This document shows, piece by piece, positions 28,180 to 37,565 of a DNA stretch of 52,678 nt. The position numbers were made by a program, and so were the translations under genes. The stretch comes from Prevotella sp. OH937_COT-195. GTDB lineage: Bacteria > Bacteroidota > Bacteroidia > Bacteroidales > Bacteroidaceae. Below the pieces are notes generated by a model that did no database searches, had not been told where the DNA came from, and worked only from the letters and a program-made list of their open reading frames with translations. How positions within the stretch are numbered: position 1 is the first letter of the stretch; every line of letters starts with the position of its first letter. The DNA is taken from NCBI RefSeq assembly GCF_003932845.1, contig NZ_RQZH01000019.1, forward strand, positions 1 through 52,678, in the 5' to 3' direction.

Positions 28180-28224
28180 ATGCAAATTGGGCGAAATTGC
28201 AAAACAATTTCGCCCAATTTGCAT
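28180..28224. repeat. ATTTCGCC-family hairpin, copy 2 (perfect 20-bp palindrome)
   Basis: 28180-28199 pairs perfectly with 28205-28224 around the loop CAAAA. Further half-units of the same motif (TAATTTCGCCTGATTTG, GATTCCGCCGATTTTG) continue to about 28265. It lies between two convergent genes and may end transcription both ways, though no T run follows. Confidence 0.75.
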
Positions 28225-28308
28225 TGTAATTTCGCCTGATTTGTAAAGCGATTCCGCCGATTTTGTTTTTCGGTGGTTGGTGTTTCGCTTTATGCGTAAA
28301 GTTCTTTC

Positions 28309-29793
28309 TTATATCGATATTTCTACTCCGAGTCCCAAAACATGGTTTGTGCGTGTGAACGAGTCGCCCACAATGGTGGCTCCCGTGTCCGGGTTCGCCT
28401 TCGTAACGCGGTCGTAATTCTCGTAGTTGGTTCGGAAATAGGCAATCGAAGCCTTCACTGTTTTGTTGAACTTGTAAGTCATTCCGAACCCGTAACTGTA
28501 TGAACTGACCACGAACGAAATGTCGTTCATGTATCCGTCGGTAAGTTGGTATCGTGTTGCCTGTCCTCCTGCCGATACGTTTATTTTGTCGTTAATGTCC
28601 CATTCCACTCCCGCGAGATACTCGTTAGTGCCTCCTGCGAGTTTTTTCTCTGCGTGGTTGTACCAATGTGCGTCTGTGTCAAAATAGTGATGGTAGCCGA
28701 GATTGATGTTCACGCCCGGCGTAACGGTCCATTGTGCGCCCACGGTAAGCAGTGCAGGCGAGTCCTCGTCAACTTCCGTCCCGTCCTGAAACTTGTTTAT
28801 TGCTTCTATTTCCAGTGCTTTTTCGAGTGTGGAGTTGTTCTTCATTTTCATTTGCGTGTTGAACTCGTACTTTGCGGCGAGGTTGAAGTTGCCCACTTTC
28901 CAGTCGATACCCAATACCGGTGCTATTCCGAATCCGTTCTGTATGCTCATCAGGTTTACCCCCTGCGAGTATTTCTGCAGCGACTCAAGTTGCGTCAGTG
29001 CTGCCTTTGCCTTTTCTATTAGCGGTGCTGCCTGTTCCGGTGTCATCTGTCCGTTGGCAATGGCAAGTTCTGCCAGCCACACCTGCTTGTTGATGTTTGC
29101 CGTTGCGTTGTTCAGGAAACTGCCGAAGTCAACGTATGTGTCTGCCGCCGTTTTTACCTGAATGTTGCTCAGTCGTGCCTTGTAGGAAGCGTTGCCGTAT
29201 AGTGCTCTGAGTCCGCCGTATATAGACAAGTTGGGTGTAACCTTGTATGCCGCTCCCACCTGCACGCCGAAATAATACTGTCTTCCGCGCATGTATGCGT
29301 CAACATCGTATCCTTTTGCGCCAAGCGGTTCGAGTTGTTTGGTAATCATTCCCACGGCACTCTCGAACGATCCGAGACCGTTTCCGAACTCGCACGCGCC
29401 TCCTCCTCCGGGTATTGAGAAATTAAACTGCAGACTCAAGTCTCCTTTGTTCCATGCGGCTTGTATCGAAGGGATGAACGGAGCGTCTGCAATTCCCTCG
29501 AAAGTCTTCACTGCGCTGTCGTTCTTTTTTCCCAAGAGGAACAGAGGGTTGGTAGAAGTAACGGTGCGTGTCTGGTGTGCGTACTGCCAGTTGAATGCGA
29601 GATGAAACCCTTCCGGCATGAAAACCACGCCTGCCGGATTGCTATATACCCCGTCGAGACCTATTGCGGCATCGCGTGCGGGGTTTTTCAGGAATGCCAC
29701 ACTCTGGTTGGTGTTTGTCAGGATTCCACCTGCGAAAGTGCTGCTTGCAATGGCAAGCAACAGTGTTGTTACGCTAAATTTAATTTTGTTCAT
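28309..29793 (-). CDS. OmpP1/FadL-family outer-membrane transporter
   Basis: A 494-residue outer-membrane beta-barrel of the FadL/OmpP1/TodX family, which carries hydrophobic compounds such as long-chain fatty acids across the outer membrane. ATG 29793 opens the signal peptide (MNKIKFSVTTLLLAIASSTF, cut near AGG). The family hallmark follows: DGVYSNPAGVVFMPEGFHLA. The C-terminal region alternates strands to the end (HVLGLGVEISI). The substrate cannot be told from sequence. Its own -7 box is at 29822-29829. Confidence 0.9.
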   Translation of the reverse strand: MNKIKFSVTTLLLAIASSTFAGGILTNTNQSVAFLKNPARDAAIGLDGVYSNPAGVVFMPEGFHLAFNWQYAHQTRTVTSTNPLFLLGKKNDSAVKTFEGIADAPFIPSIQAAWNKGDLSLQFNFSIPGGGGACEFGNGLGSFESAVGMITKQLEPLGAKGYDVDAYMRGRQYYFGVQVGAAYKVTPNLSIYGGLRALYGNASYKARLSNIQVKTAADTYVDFGSFLNNATANINKQVWLAELAIANGQMTPEQAAPLIEKAKAALTQLESLQKYSQGVNLMSIQNGFGIAPVLGIDWKVGNFNLAAKYEFNTQMKMKNNSTLEKALEIEAINKFQDGTEVDEDSPALLTVGAQWTVTPGVNINLGYHHYFDTDAHWYNHAEKKLAGGTNEYLAGVEWDINDKINVSAGGQATRYQLTDGYMNDISFVVSSYSYGFGMTYKFNKTVKASIAYFRTNYENYDRVTKANPDTGATIVGDSFTRTNHVLGLGVEISI

Positions 29794-29821
29794 CTTAAAC
29801 AATCTTTGTAAAAATTGGTTG

Positions 29822-29829
29822 CAAAGTTA
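29822..29829 (-). promoter_or_regulatory. Putative -7 box for the FadL-type gene
   Basis: Reads TAACTTTG on the minus strand, an exact match, 29 nt ahead of the ATG. No clear -33 box. Confidence 0.5.
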
Positions 29830-29965
29830 GTAAAGTTGTTCCATATTTCCTTAAAAGGTTGTTTCCGGTTAACGCTTTTTAATAGTATTTTTGCACATTA
29901 TTGCTCATAATGCGCAATTTGTGCATGTGTTTATATATTGAATATCATGTTATTCCTGTTCCTCG

Positions 29966-32032
29966 TTATGCGTCATTTGGCTTATTCAGTTCAGGATACA
30001 CTATGCGTGTGTGGTATATGGCCTTGAGCCTTTCTATGAGTACCTGCTTTGTGAGGCTGATGTCATGGAACGTTATGGGGCAGTCGTGGAACACCCCTTC
30101 TGCCGTATGATTGTCTATTATCCGGTTTACGAGTTCCGAGATGTTCTCCTCGGTATATTCGTTTAGCGAGTGCGAAGCGGCCTCCACGCTGTCTGCCATC
30201 ATAAGTATGGCTTGTTCTCGGGTGAACGGATTCGGTCCGGGATATGTGAAGAGAGCCTCGTCTATCGTTTCGTCGGGATGTTCATTCTTGTATGTGACAT
30301 AGAAATATTTCGTCTTTCCCTCGCCGTGGTGTGTGCTGATAAAGTCTTTTATCTCTCTCGGCAGATTGTCTTGTTCGGCGAGTTTCAATCCCTCCGTCAC
30401 ATGGCTTATTATCACTTGTGCCGCCTCGGTACACGGCATGTTGCTCAGCGGGTTCACTCCTCCTGCTTGGTTTTCGGTGAAAAAGGGCGGGTTTATCATT
30501 TTCCCGATGTCGTGGTATAACGCCCCGGTGCGCACGAGTTGCGCCTTGGCTCCGATGCGGTCGGCAATTTGTGCCGCGAGGTTACTCACTGTGATGGAGT
30601 GTTGGAATGTTCCGGGAGCCACTTCGCTCAGTCTTCGCAGCAGTTCCTTCGATGTGTTAGACAGTTCGACAAGCGTCACGGCACTTGTAAATCCGAACAC
30701 TTTCTCTATTACATACATCAGAGGATATGCGAAGAGCAATGCCACTCCGTTGAATGAGAAATACTTAATGATGCCCATGTCGATGTTGTCCACGTTTCTC
30801 TCCTGAGTAATTTGCAGTACGAGATATGTGAAACTCATTGATAGTGCAACATAAAGTGCTACTCGTAACACCTGTGCCCGCTGTGTCAGTTCGCGCAGAG
30901 AGTATATTGCCACGAGTCCTGCCACGAGTTCTACGACGATGAACTCATACTGATATTTTACCGCTACGGCGCATATAAGCACCATTGTGAAATGCGCCAC
31001 GAATGCCGTCCTCGAGTCCATGAACACTCTTATAAACATTGGTGTTATCGCGAGCGGAAGCACATAGATGTTGAAAATGTTGTGACGCACCATCAACGAC
31101 ACGATAATCGGGAAAAACGTTATCAGTGTATAAGCCATAGCGATGCTACGCGGGCTTTGGAAATAGTCCTTGCGGAACAGCCCGAGATAAAGAGTGAAGA
31201 GGAAAACGAGTAGTGCAACGTAAAATATCTGTCCGAATATTGTAAAACTTATCTCGTCATTTCCCGCATGCCGCCGTTGCATCTCGCGTTCGAACGAGTT
31301 GAGTACCAGCACGTCGTGGTCATCTACTATTTCTCCGCGGTCTATTATCTTTTGTCCGCTTATCACCATTCCGCTCGCCACCGTTACCGCGCTCAACATG
31401 TCGCTTCGCTCGGTCTCGCTGCGCTTGCTATCATATACGATGTTCGGCACGATGTATTTGTTGAGATTGCATTTCTGCAACAGTTGTCTGTATGGCAGCA
31501 GTCTCATGTCAATGAACAGTTGTTCGTATGCCGACATCTCGCTGTAGATGTTCTTCGCTCCGATGTTTTGTGCCGTTTTGCCCGACACGAGACGTACCAT
31601 TTTCGTCGTATCTTTGAAATTCTCCGAATATTCGTGCGTGTCCATCACTCCCGCCCGATATATCTTTGTGAGGTTTTGGGCAATTACCGACACCGTGTTG
31701 GGCGGCATGCCGGATATTCCCTCTGCAAAATCGTGCTCGAAACGTTTTACTGCCGCCTCTCCGAGGCTGTCACTGAAGTTGTAATATGGTTCGAAACGGT
31801 TCAGTATACTATCTTTTTCTGCCTTTATTGCCTCTTCTGTCTTGTATATGGGGAAGTCGAACTTTGCTATGAATGCCCCGTACATCCAGGGTTTTCCTAC
31901 ATCGTATTGATACTGCGGACCACTGTTTTTCGGCAGAAACCATACAATTATTGCCACTGTTACCGCCACGAGTGCGGCGCGTGTCATTGTGTTGCGCCAG
32001 AAATGCGGTTCCCTATACTTGAAAATGTTCAT
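29966..32032 (-). CDS. 7TM-HD family phosphodiesterase, PgpH-like
   Basis: An inner-membrane protein of 688 residues with the 7TM-HD layout: an N-terminal transmembrane helix (about 17-34), a large extracytoplasmic domain, a block of hydrophobic helices (about 270-460) and a cytoplasmic HD domain. The metal-binding motif is GALYHDIGKM (His507-Asp508), followed by IISHVTEGLKLAEQ and STHHGEGKTKYF, with MMADSVEAASHSL further on. PgpH homologues degrade cyclic di-AMP; that activity is inferred. The gene is divergent from gltX, and the porin gene lies 172 bp downstream with its own promoter box. Confidence 0.9.
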   Translation of the reverse strand: MNIFKYREPHFWRNTMTRAALVAVTVAIIVWFLPKNSGPQYQYDVGKPWMYGAFIAKFDFPIYKTEEAIKAEKDSILNRFEPYYNFSDSLGEAAVKRFEHDFAEGISGMPPNTVSVIAQNLTKIYRAGVMDTHEYSENFKDTTKMVRLVSGKTAQNIGAKNIYSEMSAYEQLFIDMRLLPYRQLLQKCNLNKYIVPNIVYDSKRSETERSDMLSAVTVASGMVISGQKIIDRGEIVDDHDVLVLNSFEREMQRRHAGNDEISFTIFGQIFYVALLVFLFTLYLGLFRKDYFQSPRSIAMAYTLITFFPIIVSLMVRHNIFNIYVLPLAITPMFIRVFMDSRTAFVAHFTMVLICAVAVKYQYEFIVVELVAGLVAIYSLRELTQRAQVLRVALYVALSMSFTYLVLQITQERNVDNIDMGIIKYFSFNGVALLFAYPLMYVIEKVFGFTSAVTLVELSNTSKELLRRLSEVAPGTFQHSITVSNLAAQIADRIGAKAQLVRTGALYHDIGKMINPPFFTENQAGGVNPLSNMPCTEAAQVIISHVTEGLKLAEQDNLPREIKDFISTHHGEGKTKYFYVTYKNEHPDETIDEALFTYPGPNPFTREQAILMMADSVEAASHSLNEYTEENISELVNRIIDNHTAEGVFHDCPITFHDISLTKQVLIERLKAIYHTRIVYPELNKPNDA

Positions 32033-32100
32033 TTTATTTCCTTTGATGTAATTACCCTGCGAAAATACAAAAAAATATCGTATAATTGAAATAAAATAAG

Positions 32101-32108
32101 TAATTTTG
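32101..32108 (+). promoter_or_regulatory. Putative -7 box for gltX-waaA
   Basis: TAATTTTG, exact TAnnTTTG, 121 nt ahead of the ATG at 32230. The nearest TTG is 12 nt upstream, too close for a normal -33 box. Confidence 0.4.
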
Positions 32109-32229
32109 CACGGAATTTTAATTATGGGGGCATTCTTCGGGTGCTTTCGGTATTGGTGTTCGCGGTATCTTATTGTTTTCAGCCAACTCTTTGCCGATGA
32201 CCGTCTGCCCCTGAAAAATTAACGAAAAG

Positions 32230-33771
32230 ATGTCAGAAAGAAGAGTAAGAGTGCGTTTTGCACCAAGTCCAACGGGCGCATTGCACATCGGCGGCGTTCG
32301 CACGGCACTGTTCAACTATCTGTTTGCCCGTCAGCACGGAGGCGATTTTGTCTTCCGTATAGAAGATACCGACAGCAACAGATTCGTCCCCGGAGCCGAG
32401 GAATACATTATAGAGTCGTTTCGCTGGCTCGGACTGAAGTTCGACGAGGGTGTAAGTTTCGGCGGTAAGTACGGTCCTTACCGCCAGAGCGAACGTCGTG
32501 AGATATACAAGGAATATGTCAACATTCTACTTGAAACCGGCAAGGCATACATCGCTTTCGATACTCCGGAGGAACTTGACAAGAAGCGTCAGGAAACGAA
32601 AAATTTCCAATACGATGCCACTACGCGAAACATGATGCGCAACTCGCTCACCATGTCCGAGGTCGAAGTAAATGCGTTGATAGACGACGGCAACCAATAT
32701 GTGGTGCGTTTCAAGGTGGAACCGGGTGAGGAAATTCACATTGACGACCTCATCAGGGGCGATGTAATGATAAAGAGCGACATTCTCGATGACAAAGTTT
32801 TGTACAAGAGTGCCGATGAACTGCCAACGTACCATCTTGCGAATATCGTTGATGACCATCTTATGGAGATAACTCATGTCATACGTGGTGAGGAGTGGCT
32901 GCCTTCGGCACCGCTGCATGTACTTCTTTACCGTGCTTTCGGTTGGGAAGACACCATGCCGCGCTTTGCCCATCTGCCTCTGCTGCTCAAGCCGGACGGC
33001 AAAGGTAAATTGTCGAAACGCGATGGCGACCGTCTCGGTTTCCCCGTTTTCCCGCTCGAATGGCACGACCCTAAGACCGGCGAGGTAAGCAATGGTTTCC
33101 GCGAGCAGGGCTATTTCCCGGAAGCAGTGATTAATTTCCTCGCATTGTTGGGTTGGAATCCCGGTACCGAGCAGGAACTTTTCACACTCGACGAACTCGT
33201 GCGTCAGTTCGACATAACCAAATGTTCGAAAGCCGGTGCACGCTTCGATTTCCAGAAAGGCATCTGGTTCAATCATGAGTACATGTTGAACAAAAGCGAC
33301 GATGAAATTGCCGGACTCTTTGCTCCTATCGTTGCGGGCAACGGAGTAGAAGAAACCATGCCGCGTGTGCGCCAAGTTGTACACATGATGAAAGACCGTG
33401 TGAATTTCGTTCGCGAATTATGGTCGCTCTGCTCATTCTTTTTCGTTCCGCCCATTGAATACGACGAGAAAACCATGCGCAAGCGTTGGAAAGCCGACTC
33501 GTCGCGAGTAATGACCGAACTAATGGCGGTAATTGAGGGCATTGACGATTTCTCCATCGAAAATCAGGAACGTGTGGTTAGGGCATGGGTAGAGTCCAAA
33601 GGCTATAAACTCGGAGACGTGATGAATGCTTTCAGACTTACACTCGTCGGGGAAGGCAAAGGACCGGGAATGTTCGACATAACGGCGTTCCTCGGTAAGG
33701 AAGAGACACTTGCCCGCATGCGCAGAGCAATAGAAGTGTTGCCCGCCGATGCCCCCGTCAAACAAGGGTAA
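32230..33771 (+). CDS. gltX: Glutamyl-tRNA synthetase
   Basis: A class I aminoacyl-tRNA synthetase of 513 residues that charges tRNA-Glu. The HIGH-type motif is at 12-22 ([11 protein letters not shown]) and the KMSKS-type motif at 260-264 (KLSKR). Other conserved parts are [39 protein letters not shown] and [20 protein letters not shown]. The C-terminal anticodon-binding domain is present and the length is normal. The waaA gene starts 3 bp after its stop, so both share a transcript. Confidence 0.97.
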   Translation: MSERRVRVRFAPSPTGALHIGGVRTALFNYLFARQHGGDFVFRIEDTDSNRFVPGAEEYIIESFRWLGLKFDEGVSFGGKYGPYRQSERREIYKEYVNILLETGKAYIAFDTPEELDKKRQETKNFQYDATTRNMMRNSLTMSEVEVNALIDDGNQYVVRFKVEPGEEIHIDDLIRGDVMIKSDILDDKVLYKSADELPTYHLANIVDDHLMEITHVIRGEEWLPSAPLHVLLYRAFGWEDTMPRFAHLPLLLKPDGKGKLSKRDGDRLGFPVFPLEWHDPKTGEVSNGFREQGYFPEAVINFLALLGWNPGTEQELFTLDELVRQFDITKCSKAGARFDFQKGIWFNHEYMLNKSDDEIAGLFAPIVAGNGVEETMPRVRQVVHMMKDRVNFVRELWSLCSFFFVPPIEYDEKTMRKRWKADSSRVMTELMAVIEGIDDFSIENQERVVRAWVESKGYKLGDVMNAFRLTLVGEGKGPGMFDITAFLGKEETLARMRRAIEVLPADAPVKQG

Positions 33772-33774
33772 TAT

Positions 33775-35010
33775 ATGTATAACATAGCAATCTATCTATA
33801 TCTGTTTGGCGTAGCCGTTGCCAGCATCTTCTGTGAAAAAGTGCGCAAGATGTGGCGCGGCGAGCGCGAGGCGGTAAGGATATTGAGGCAGAAGGTTGAC
33901 CCCAAAGCACGTTATGCTTGGTTTCATGCCGCTTCGCTCGGCGAGTTCGAGCAAGGGCGTCCCATTATGGAACGGCTCAGGCGGGAGCATCCCGAATATA
34001 AAATACTTCTTACTTTCTTCTCGCCTTCAGGTTATGAGGTTCGCAAAGATTATGAAGGTGCCGACATCGTATGTTATTTACCGATAGACACCATCACAAA
34101 TGCGCGTCGCTTTCTGCGTGCCGTGCGTCCCGAGGTTGCATTCTTCATAAAGTACGAGTTCTGGTACAACTATCTGCACATATTGAAGCATCGCGGAGTT
34201 CCGGTGTATAGCGTGAGTTCCATTTTCCGCCCCGGGCAGATATTCTTTCGCTGGTACGGTTGGCAGTATTGGCGCGTGTTGAAATGTTTTACCCATTTTT
34301 TCGTGCAGAACGAGATAAGCAGAACACTGCTCTCAACCATAGGGATACACAACGTAACCATAACGGGAGACACCCGTTTCGACCGTGTGCTGCAAATCAA
34401 AGAGCAATCAACACGGCTGCCGATAGTGGAAAGTTTTGTGGGTAATGCGTCAGACGGCAAACCGGTTCGCTGTTTCGTGGCAGGTTCGTCATGGCAACCC
34501 GACGAGGAAATATTCATGAAATATTTCGAACAACATCCGGATTGGAAACTTATAATCGCTCCGCATGTAATAGGGGAGGAACGTTTGCAACAGATACAAA
34601 ACATGACGAAGCGCAAGGTAATGCGCTACACGCAGACCGATGAGACTTTGGCGAAAGAGGCGGACATCCTTGTAATAGACTGTTTCGGACTGCTGTCGAG
34701 CATATATCGCTACGGTACGGTGGCATATGTAGGAGGCGGTTTCGGCGTTGGAATACACAACCTGCCCGAGGCTGCGGTGTGGAACGTGCCGGTGTTTTTC
34801 GGTTCCAACAACGACAGATTTCAAGAAGCACAAGCATTGAAATCGTGCGGCGGCGGCATAGAAATATGTAGTTACGATGATTTTGCGGCACAGATGGATA
34901 AACTTTCCGCATCGCCCGAAGAAATTATTCGTCGTGGGAAACTTGCCGGCGAATATGTCGCATCGCAAGCAGGAGCAACGAAAAAAATTCTCGACAGCGT
35001 GCGAATTTGA
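33775..35010 (+). CDS. waaA: 3-deoxy-D-manno-octulosonic acid transferase
   Basis: A 411-residue inner-membrane-associated glycosyltransferase that adds Kdo to lipid A precursor in lipopolysaccharide synthesis. There is an N-terminal membrane anchor (IAIYLYLFGVAVASIF), then the family signature WFHAASLGEFEQGRPIMERL, EFWYNYLHILKHRGVPVYSV, the segment VAGSSWQPDEEIFMKYF and YVGGGFGVGIHNLPEAAVWN near the donor site. The start is 3 bp after gltX. LPS is the usual anchor for T9SS cargo, so the product is relevant to the secreted proteins of this window. Confidence 0.95.
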   Translation: MYNIAIYLYLFGVAVASIFCEKVRKMWRGEREAVRILRQKVDPKARYAWFHAASLGEFEQGRPIMERLRREHPEYKILLTFFSPSGYEVRKDYEGADIVCYLPIDTITNARRFLRAVRPEVAFFIKYEFWYNYLHILKHRGVPVYSVSSIFRPGQIFFRWYGWQYWRVLKCFTHFFVQNEISRTLLSTIGIHNVTITGDTRFDRVLQIKEQSTRLPIVESFVGNASDGKPVRCFVAGSSWQPDEEIFMKYFEQHPDWKLIIAPHVIGEERLQQIQNMTKRKVMRYTQTDETLAKEADILVIDCFGLLSSIYRYGTVAYVGGGFGVGIHNLPEAAVWNVPVFFGSNNDRFQEAQALKSCGGGIEICSYDDFAAQMDKLSASPEEIIRRGKLAGEYVASQAGATKKILDSVRI

Positions 35011-35522
35011 TAAATTGTTCCACATATAAACAGACACTCCCTCACGATTTTCTTTGAGAGACATGAAAAAATGCACGGCGTGATGTCACAAAATGGCATT
35101 ACGCTCGTTTTGTATATGTAACTGTTGGTTGCCTTTGAAACTTTTTGAAGAGTTAAAATATTGACAGTATTCCAAGCGAAGAATACAGTCTTTTTGGTGT
35201 ATATGCAGGAAAAGTAACCGTGAACGGGGTACAATTTACCAATTATTAGGTATTGCATGGTTTAACTGGTGTAAGTAACTTTGCACCTGAAAAAACGAAG
35301 GAAGGGCGAAGATGTCTTTCCATTTGATGTATATAAGAATGAATACATGTGGCGAATAGAATCTCAACTACCGAAAACTCTTGTGAATTATATCGAATTA
35401 ATGACGGGGAAATGACAAAACCTGCTTTGTCATCGGAGTGTCCCTTAGCATTGCCAATGTGGCATTTAAATTCAAAAACGACAAGAAGATAATCATTAAA
35501 TAACAATTAATCTTATAAAAGA
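35011..35522 (+). other. Intergenic, with possible decayed coding sequence
   Basis: No intact gene. Three short open stretches read like worn protein: about 35170-35250 (ending GVYAGKVTVNGVQFTNY), 35275-35418 (with GEDVFPFDVYKNEYMWRIES) and about 35411-35503 (DKTCFVIGVSLSIANVAFKF). The last two would join if one G of GGGG near 35407 were removed. I do not recognise the protein. Confidence 0.3.
35253..35283 (+). promoter_or_regulatory. Bacteroidetes-type promoter
   Basis: TTG at 35253-35255, 20 nt, then TAACTTTG at 35276-35283. It lies 240 nt ahead of the secreted protein gene at 35523, which would have a long leader. Confidence 0.55.
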
Positions 35523-37439
35523 ATGAAAACAAAACATTTACTCACGGCACTGTTGCTCGGTGCCACATTCTGTACTGCATCTGCGCAGAAATTGTCACTC
35601 GGCAACTATGCCCAATTGGAGGAAGGCGGAGATAAACCTGACAACCTCTATGAAGATGGGAACTATTATGAAATAGCCCCCATCAACTTTTATTTAGAGA
35701 ACAGCGGTTCGCAAACCATTCTGCCAAAAGCAGACATAGCGGCAATGGCCGGAAAGAATATCACCACGCTGAATCTGAGAATGTATAACAACGGGTATAA
35801 CGGAGAAGACCTTACTCGCGATGTCACTATATACATGGGTGAAACCAACAAAGAGGCTTTCAAAAAAGAAGAAAAGAGATTTAGATTCTTCGATATAAGC
35901 TGGCAACAGGCAGTGTATCACGGAACACTGACAGTAAGCGAGACATACAACTGGGACGGCACAATGGGACCGGAGTACACTATTACGTTCGACCGTCCGT
36001 TCTATTACAGCGGAGAAAACAACCTTGTAGTAACTGTAACTGCCACCGGAGAGACATGTACGGATGGAGGATTCTATATTGATTTCCCGAAAGTAAAGAA
36101 AACATCGAAGAGTACATTGACTTTCCCCGAGAGCAGAAATCCTGCCGAAGTACTTAGCGGAGACTTGAGACCGGCAGGTAATCTGGGATTGGTGGACATG
36201 CCGGCGGTGGCTTACGGATATGTCGATGCTGCCGTACCGGACAGCACTTGGAGAACATTTACCACGAAGTATGACACCGATTTGAACATTGCGGGGCTTG
36301 ATGCATTCAAGGTGACGGCTGCGACAAAAGATAAAATAACATACGAGAAAGTTACCGAGGCACCGGCAGGAACAAATCTTATAATACGCTCGCTTGTGGC
36401 TCCGGTGTTCTATTCGACAGACACCGAGACTTCTCCCATTGCCGATAACCTGATAAAAGTAAGCGATGGAACGGTAACCAACGACAAGACCATCTATGCT
36501 TTCGGTAAAAAGGAAGGTAAATATGGATTCTATCACGAAGCCGAGCCGGCAACACTTGCTGCCGGGACATTCTATGTTATGGTGGAGGAATCTCAGGAAC
36601 CCGACCCCGATCCGGAGCCGGAACCCACCCCCGACCCGGACGGAGTGCTGACAATAGGCAATTTCTATGGAAAAGGCAACGATAAGGTGGCATACGACGG
36701 ATTCAACAATCAGAACTCGCCAATGACATTCAACTATAAGAACAGCGGTACGCAAACCATATATCCTGCCGCATGGTTGGAAAAACTTAAGGGCAAGGCA
36801 ATAACATCGCTTACCTTCTCGGGAATGTCAAACGCATACACGCAGGATGCATATAAGAGCACGGTTAAAGTGTATATCACGGAAACCGACAATGAGACAT
36901 TCTCATACAACGATGAGGCCTCGCGCTACGAGTGGGTTCAGACTGAATACGGAGAACCTTCGACAACATACGACCTGACTGCAGATTTCAAACAGGCATA
37001 TATGGACAATAAAGATTTCCACCTCACTCTGAATATCGAAAACAAGCCTTATACATATAAAGGCAAATCTATCGTTTTGACAATAACAAACGAGAGCGAT
37101 TCGTATTTCGACCCGTCAACAGACCTCTTTCAGTTCTATTTCGTATCGCGAGAACCAGCAGACCCATTCCGCACGGCCATCTTTGCCGGTGACAACAAGA
37201 CTTTTATGGAGAATTATGCCAAAGACCGTGTAATAAAGGCTGACGACAACGAATTTCGTTATGCAGAGGCACCTGCGCTGCAGTTGACTTATATCGATGC
37301 ACAAGAAATCATAAGCGGAATCAGTTCGGTCGCAACGGAAAGTAACGACAATGCTTGGTATAACCTGCAAGGACAGCGCATAGCACATCCGCAACACGGA
37401 GTGTTCATACACAAAGGTAAGAAAGTGGTTGTGAAATAA
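35523..37439 (+). CDS. Secreted two-module protein with T9SS-like C-terminal tail
   Basis: A 638-residue secreted protein. The signal peptide (MKTKHLLTALLLGATFCTAS, cut near AQK) precedes two related modules: the first (about 25-215) contains NSGSQTILPKADIAAMAGKN, the second (about 375-590) contains NSGTQTIYPAAWLEKLKGKA. Both then share a strand pattern ending in VTIYMGETN or VKVYITETD. A Pro-Asp/Pro-Glu linker (PDPDPEPEPTPDPDG) joins them. The C-terminus, with WYNLQGQRIAHPQHGVFIHK and final KKVVVK, is the form common in Prevotella exported proteins and probably a sorting tail. The function is unknown. It ends in a terminator before a convergent gene. Confidence 0.8.
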   Translation: MKTKHLLTALLLGATFCTASAQKLSLGNYAQLEEGGDKPDNLYEDGNYYEIAPINFYLENSGSQTILPKADIAAMAGKNITTLNLRMYNNGYNGEDLTRDVTIYMGETNKEAFKKEEKRFRFFDISWQQAVYHGTLTVSETYNWDGTMGPEYTITFDRPFYYSGENNLVVTVTATGETCTDGGFYIDFPKVKKTSKSTLTFPESRNPAEVLSGDLRPAGNLGLVDMPAVAYGYVDAAVPDSTWRTFTTKYDTDLNIAGLDAFKVTAATKDKITYEKVTEAPAGTNLIIRSLVAPVFYSTDTETSPIADNLIKVSDGTVTNDKTIYAFGKKEGKYGFYHEAEPATLAAGTFYVMVEESQEPDPDPEPEPTPDPDGVLTIGNFYGKGNDKVAYDGFNNQNSPMTFNYKNSGTQTIYPAAWLEKLKGKAITSLTFSGMSNAYTQDAYKSTVKVYITETDNETFSYNDEASRYEWVQTEYGEPSTTYDLTADFKQAYMDNKDFHLTLNIENKPYTYKGKSIVLTITNESDSYFDPSTDLFQFYFVSREPADPFRTAIFAGDNKTFMENYAKDRVIKADDNEFRYAEAPALQLTYIDAQEIISGISSVATESNDNAWYNLQGQRIAHPQHGVFIHKGKKVVVK

Positions 37440-37466
37440 GCGTGAAGCGACTTTTTAAAATATGAG

Positions 37467-37529
37467 AATTTGGGAGTTTGGATAACACCTTTTATTATAG
37501 GTGGGTTCTAAACTCCCAAATTGTTTTTA
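37467..37529. terminator. Bidirectional terminator between convergent secreted-protein genes
   Basis: A perfect 13-bp stem (37467-37479 with 37510-37522) enclosing a second small hairpin; a run of five T follows the right arm at 37524-37528, and A-rich sequence precedes the left arm. Confidence 0.8.
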
Positions 37530-37565
37530 CTACAAAAATACTTTGAAAAACATTCTCACGACTAA

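Noticed and set aside
35694..36755. 353-residue minus-strand open frame
   Set aside because: Antisense to the secreted two-module gene, which has a signal peptide, tail and terminator.
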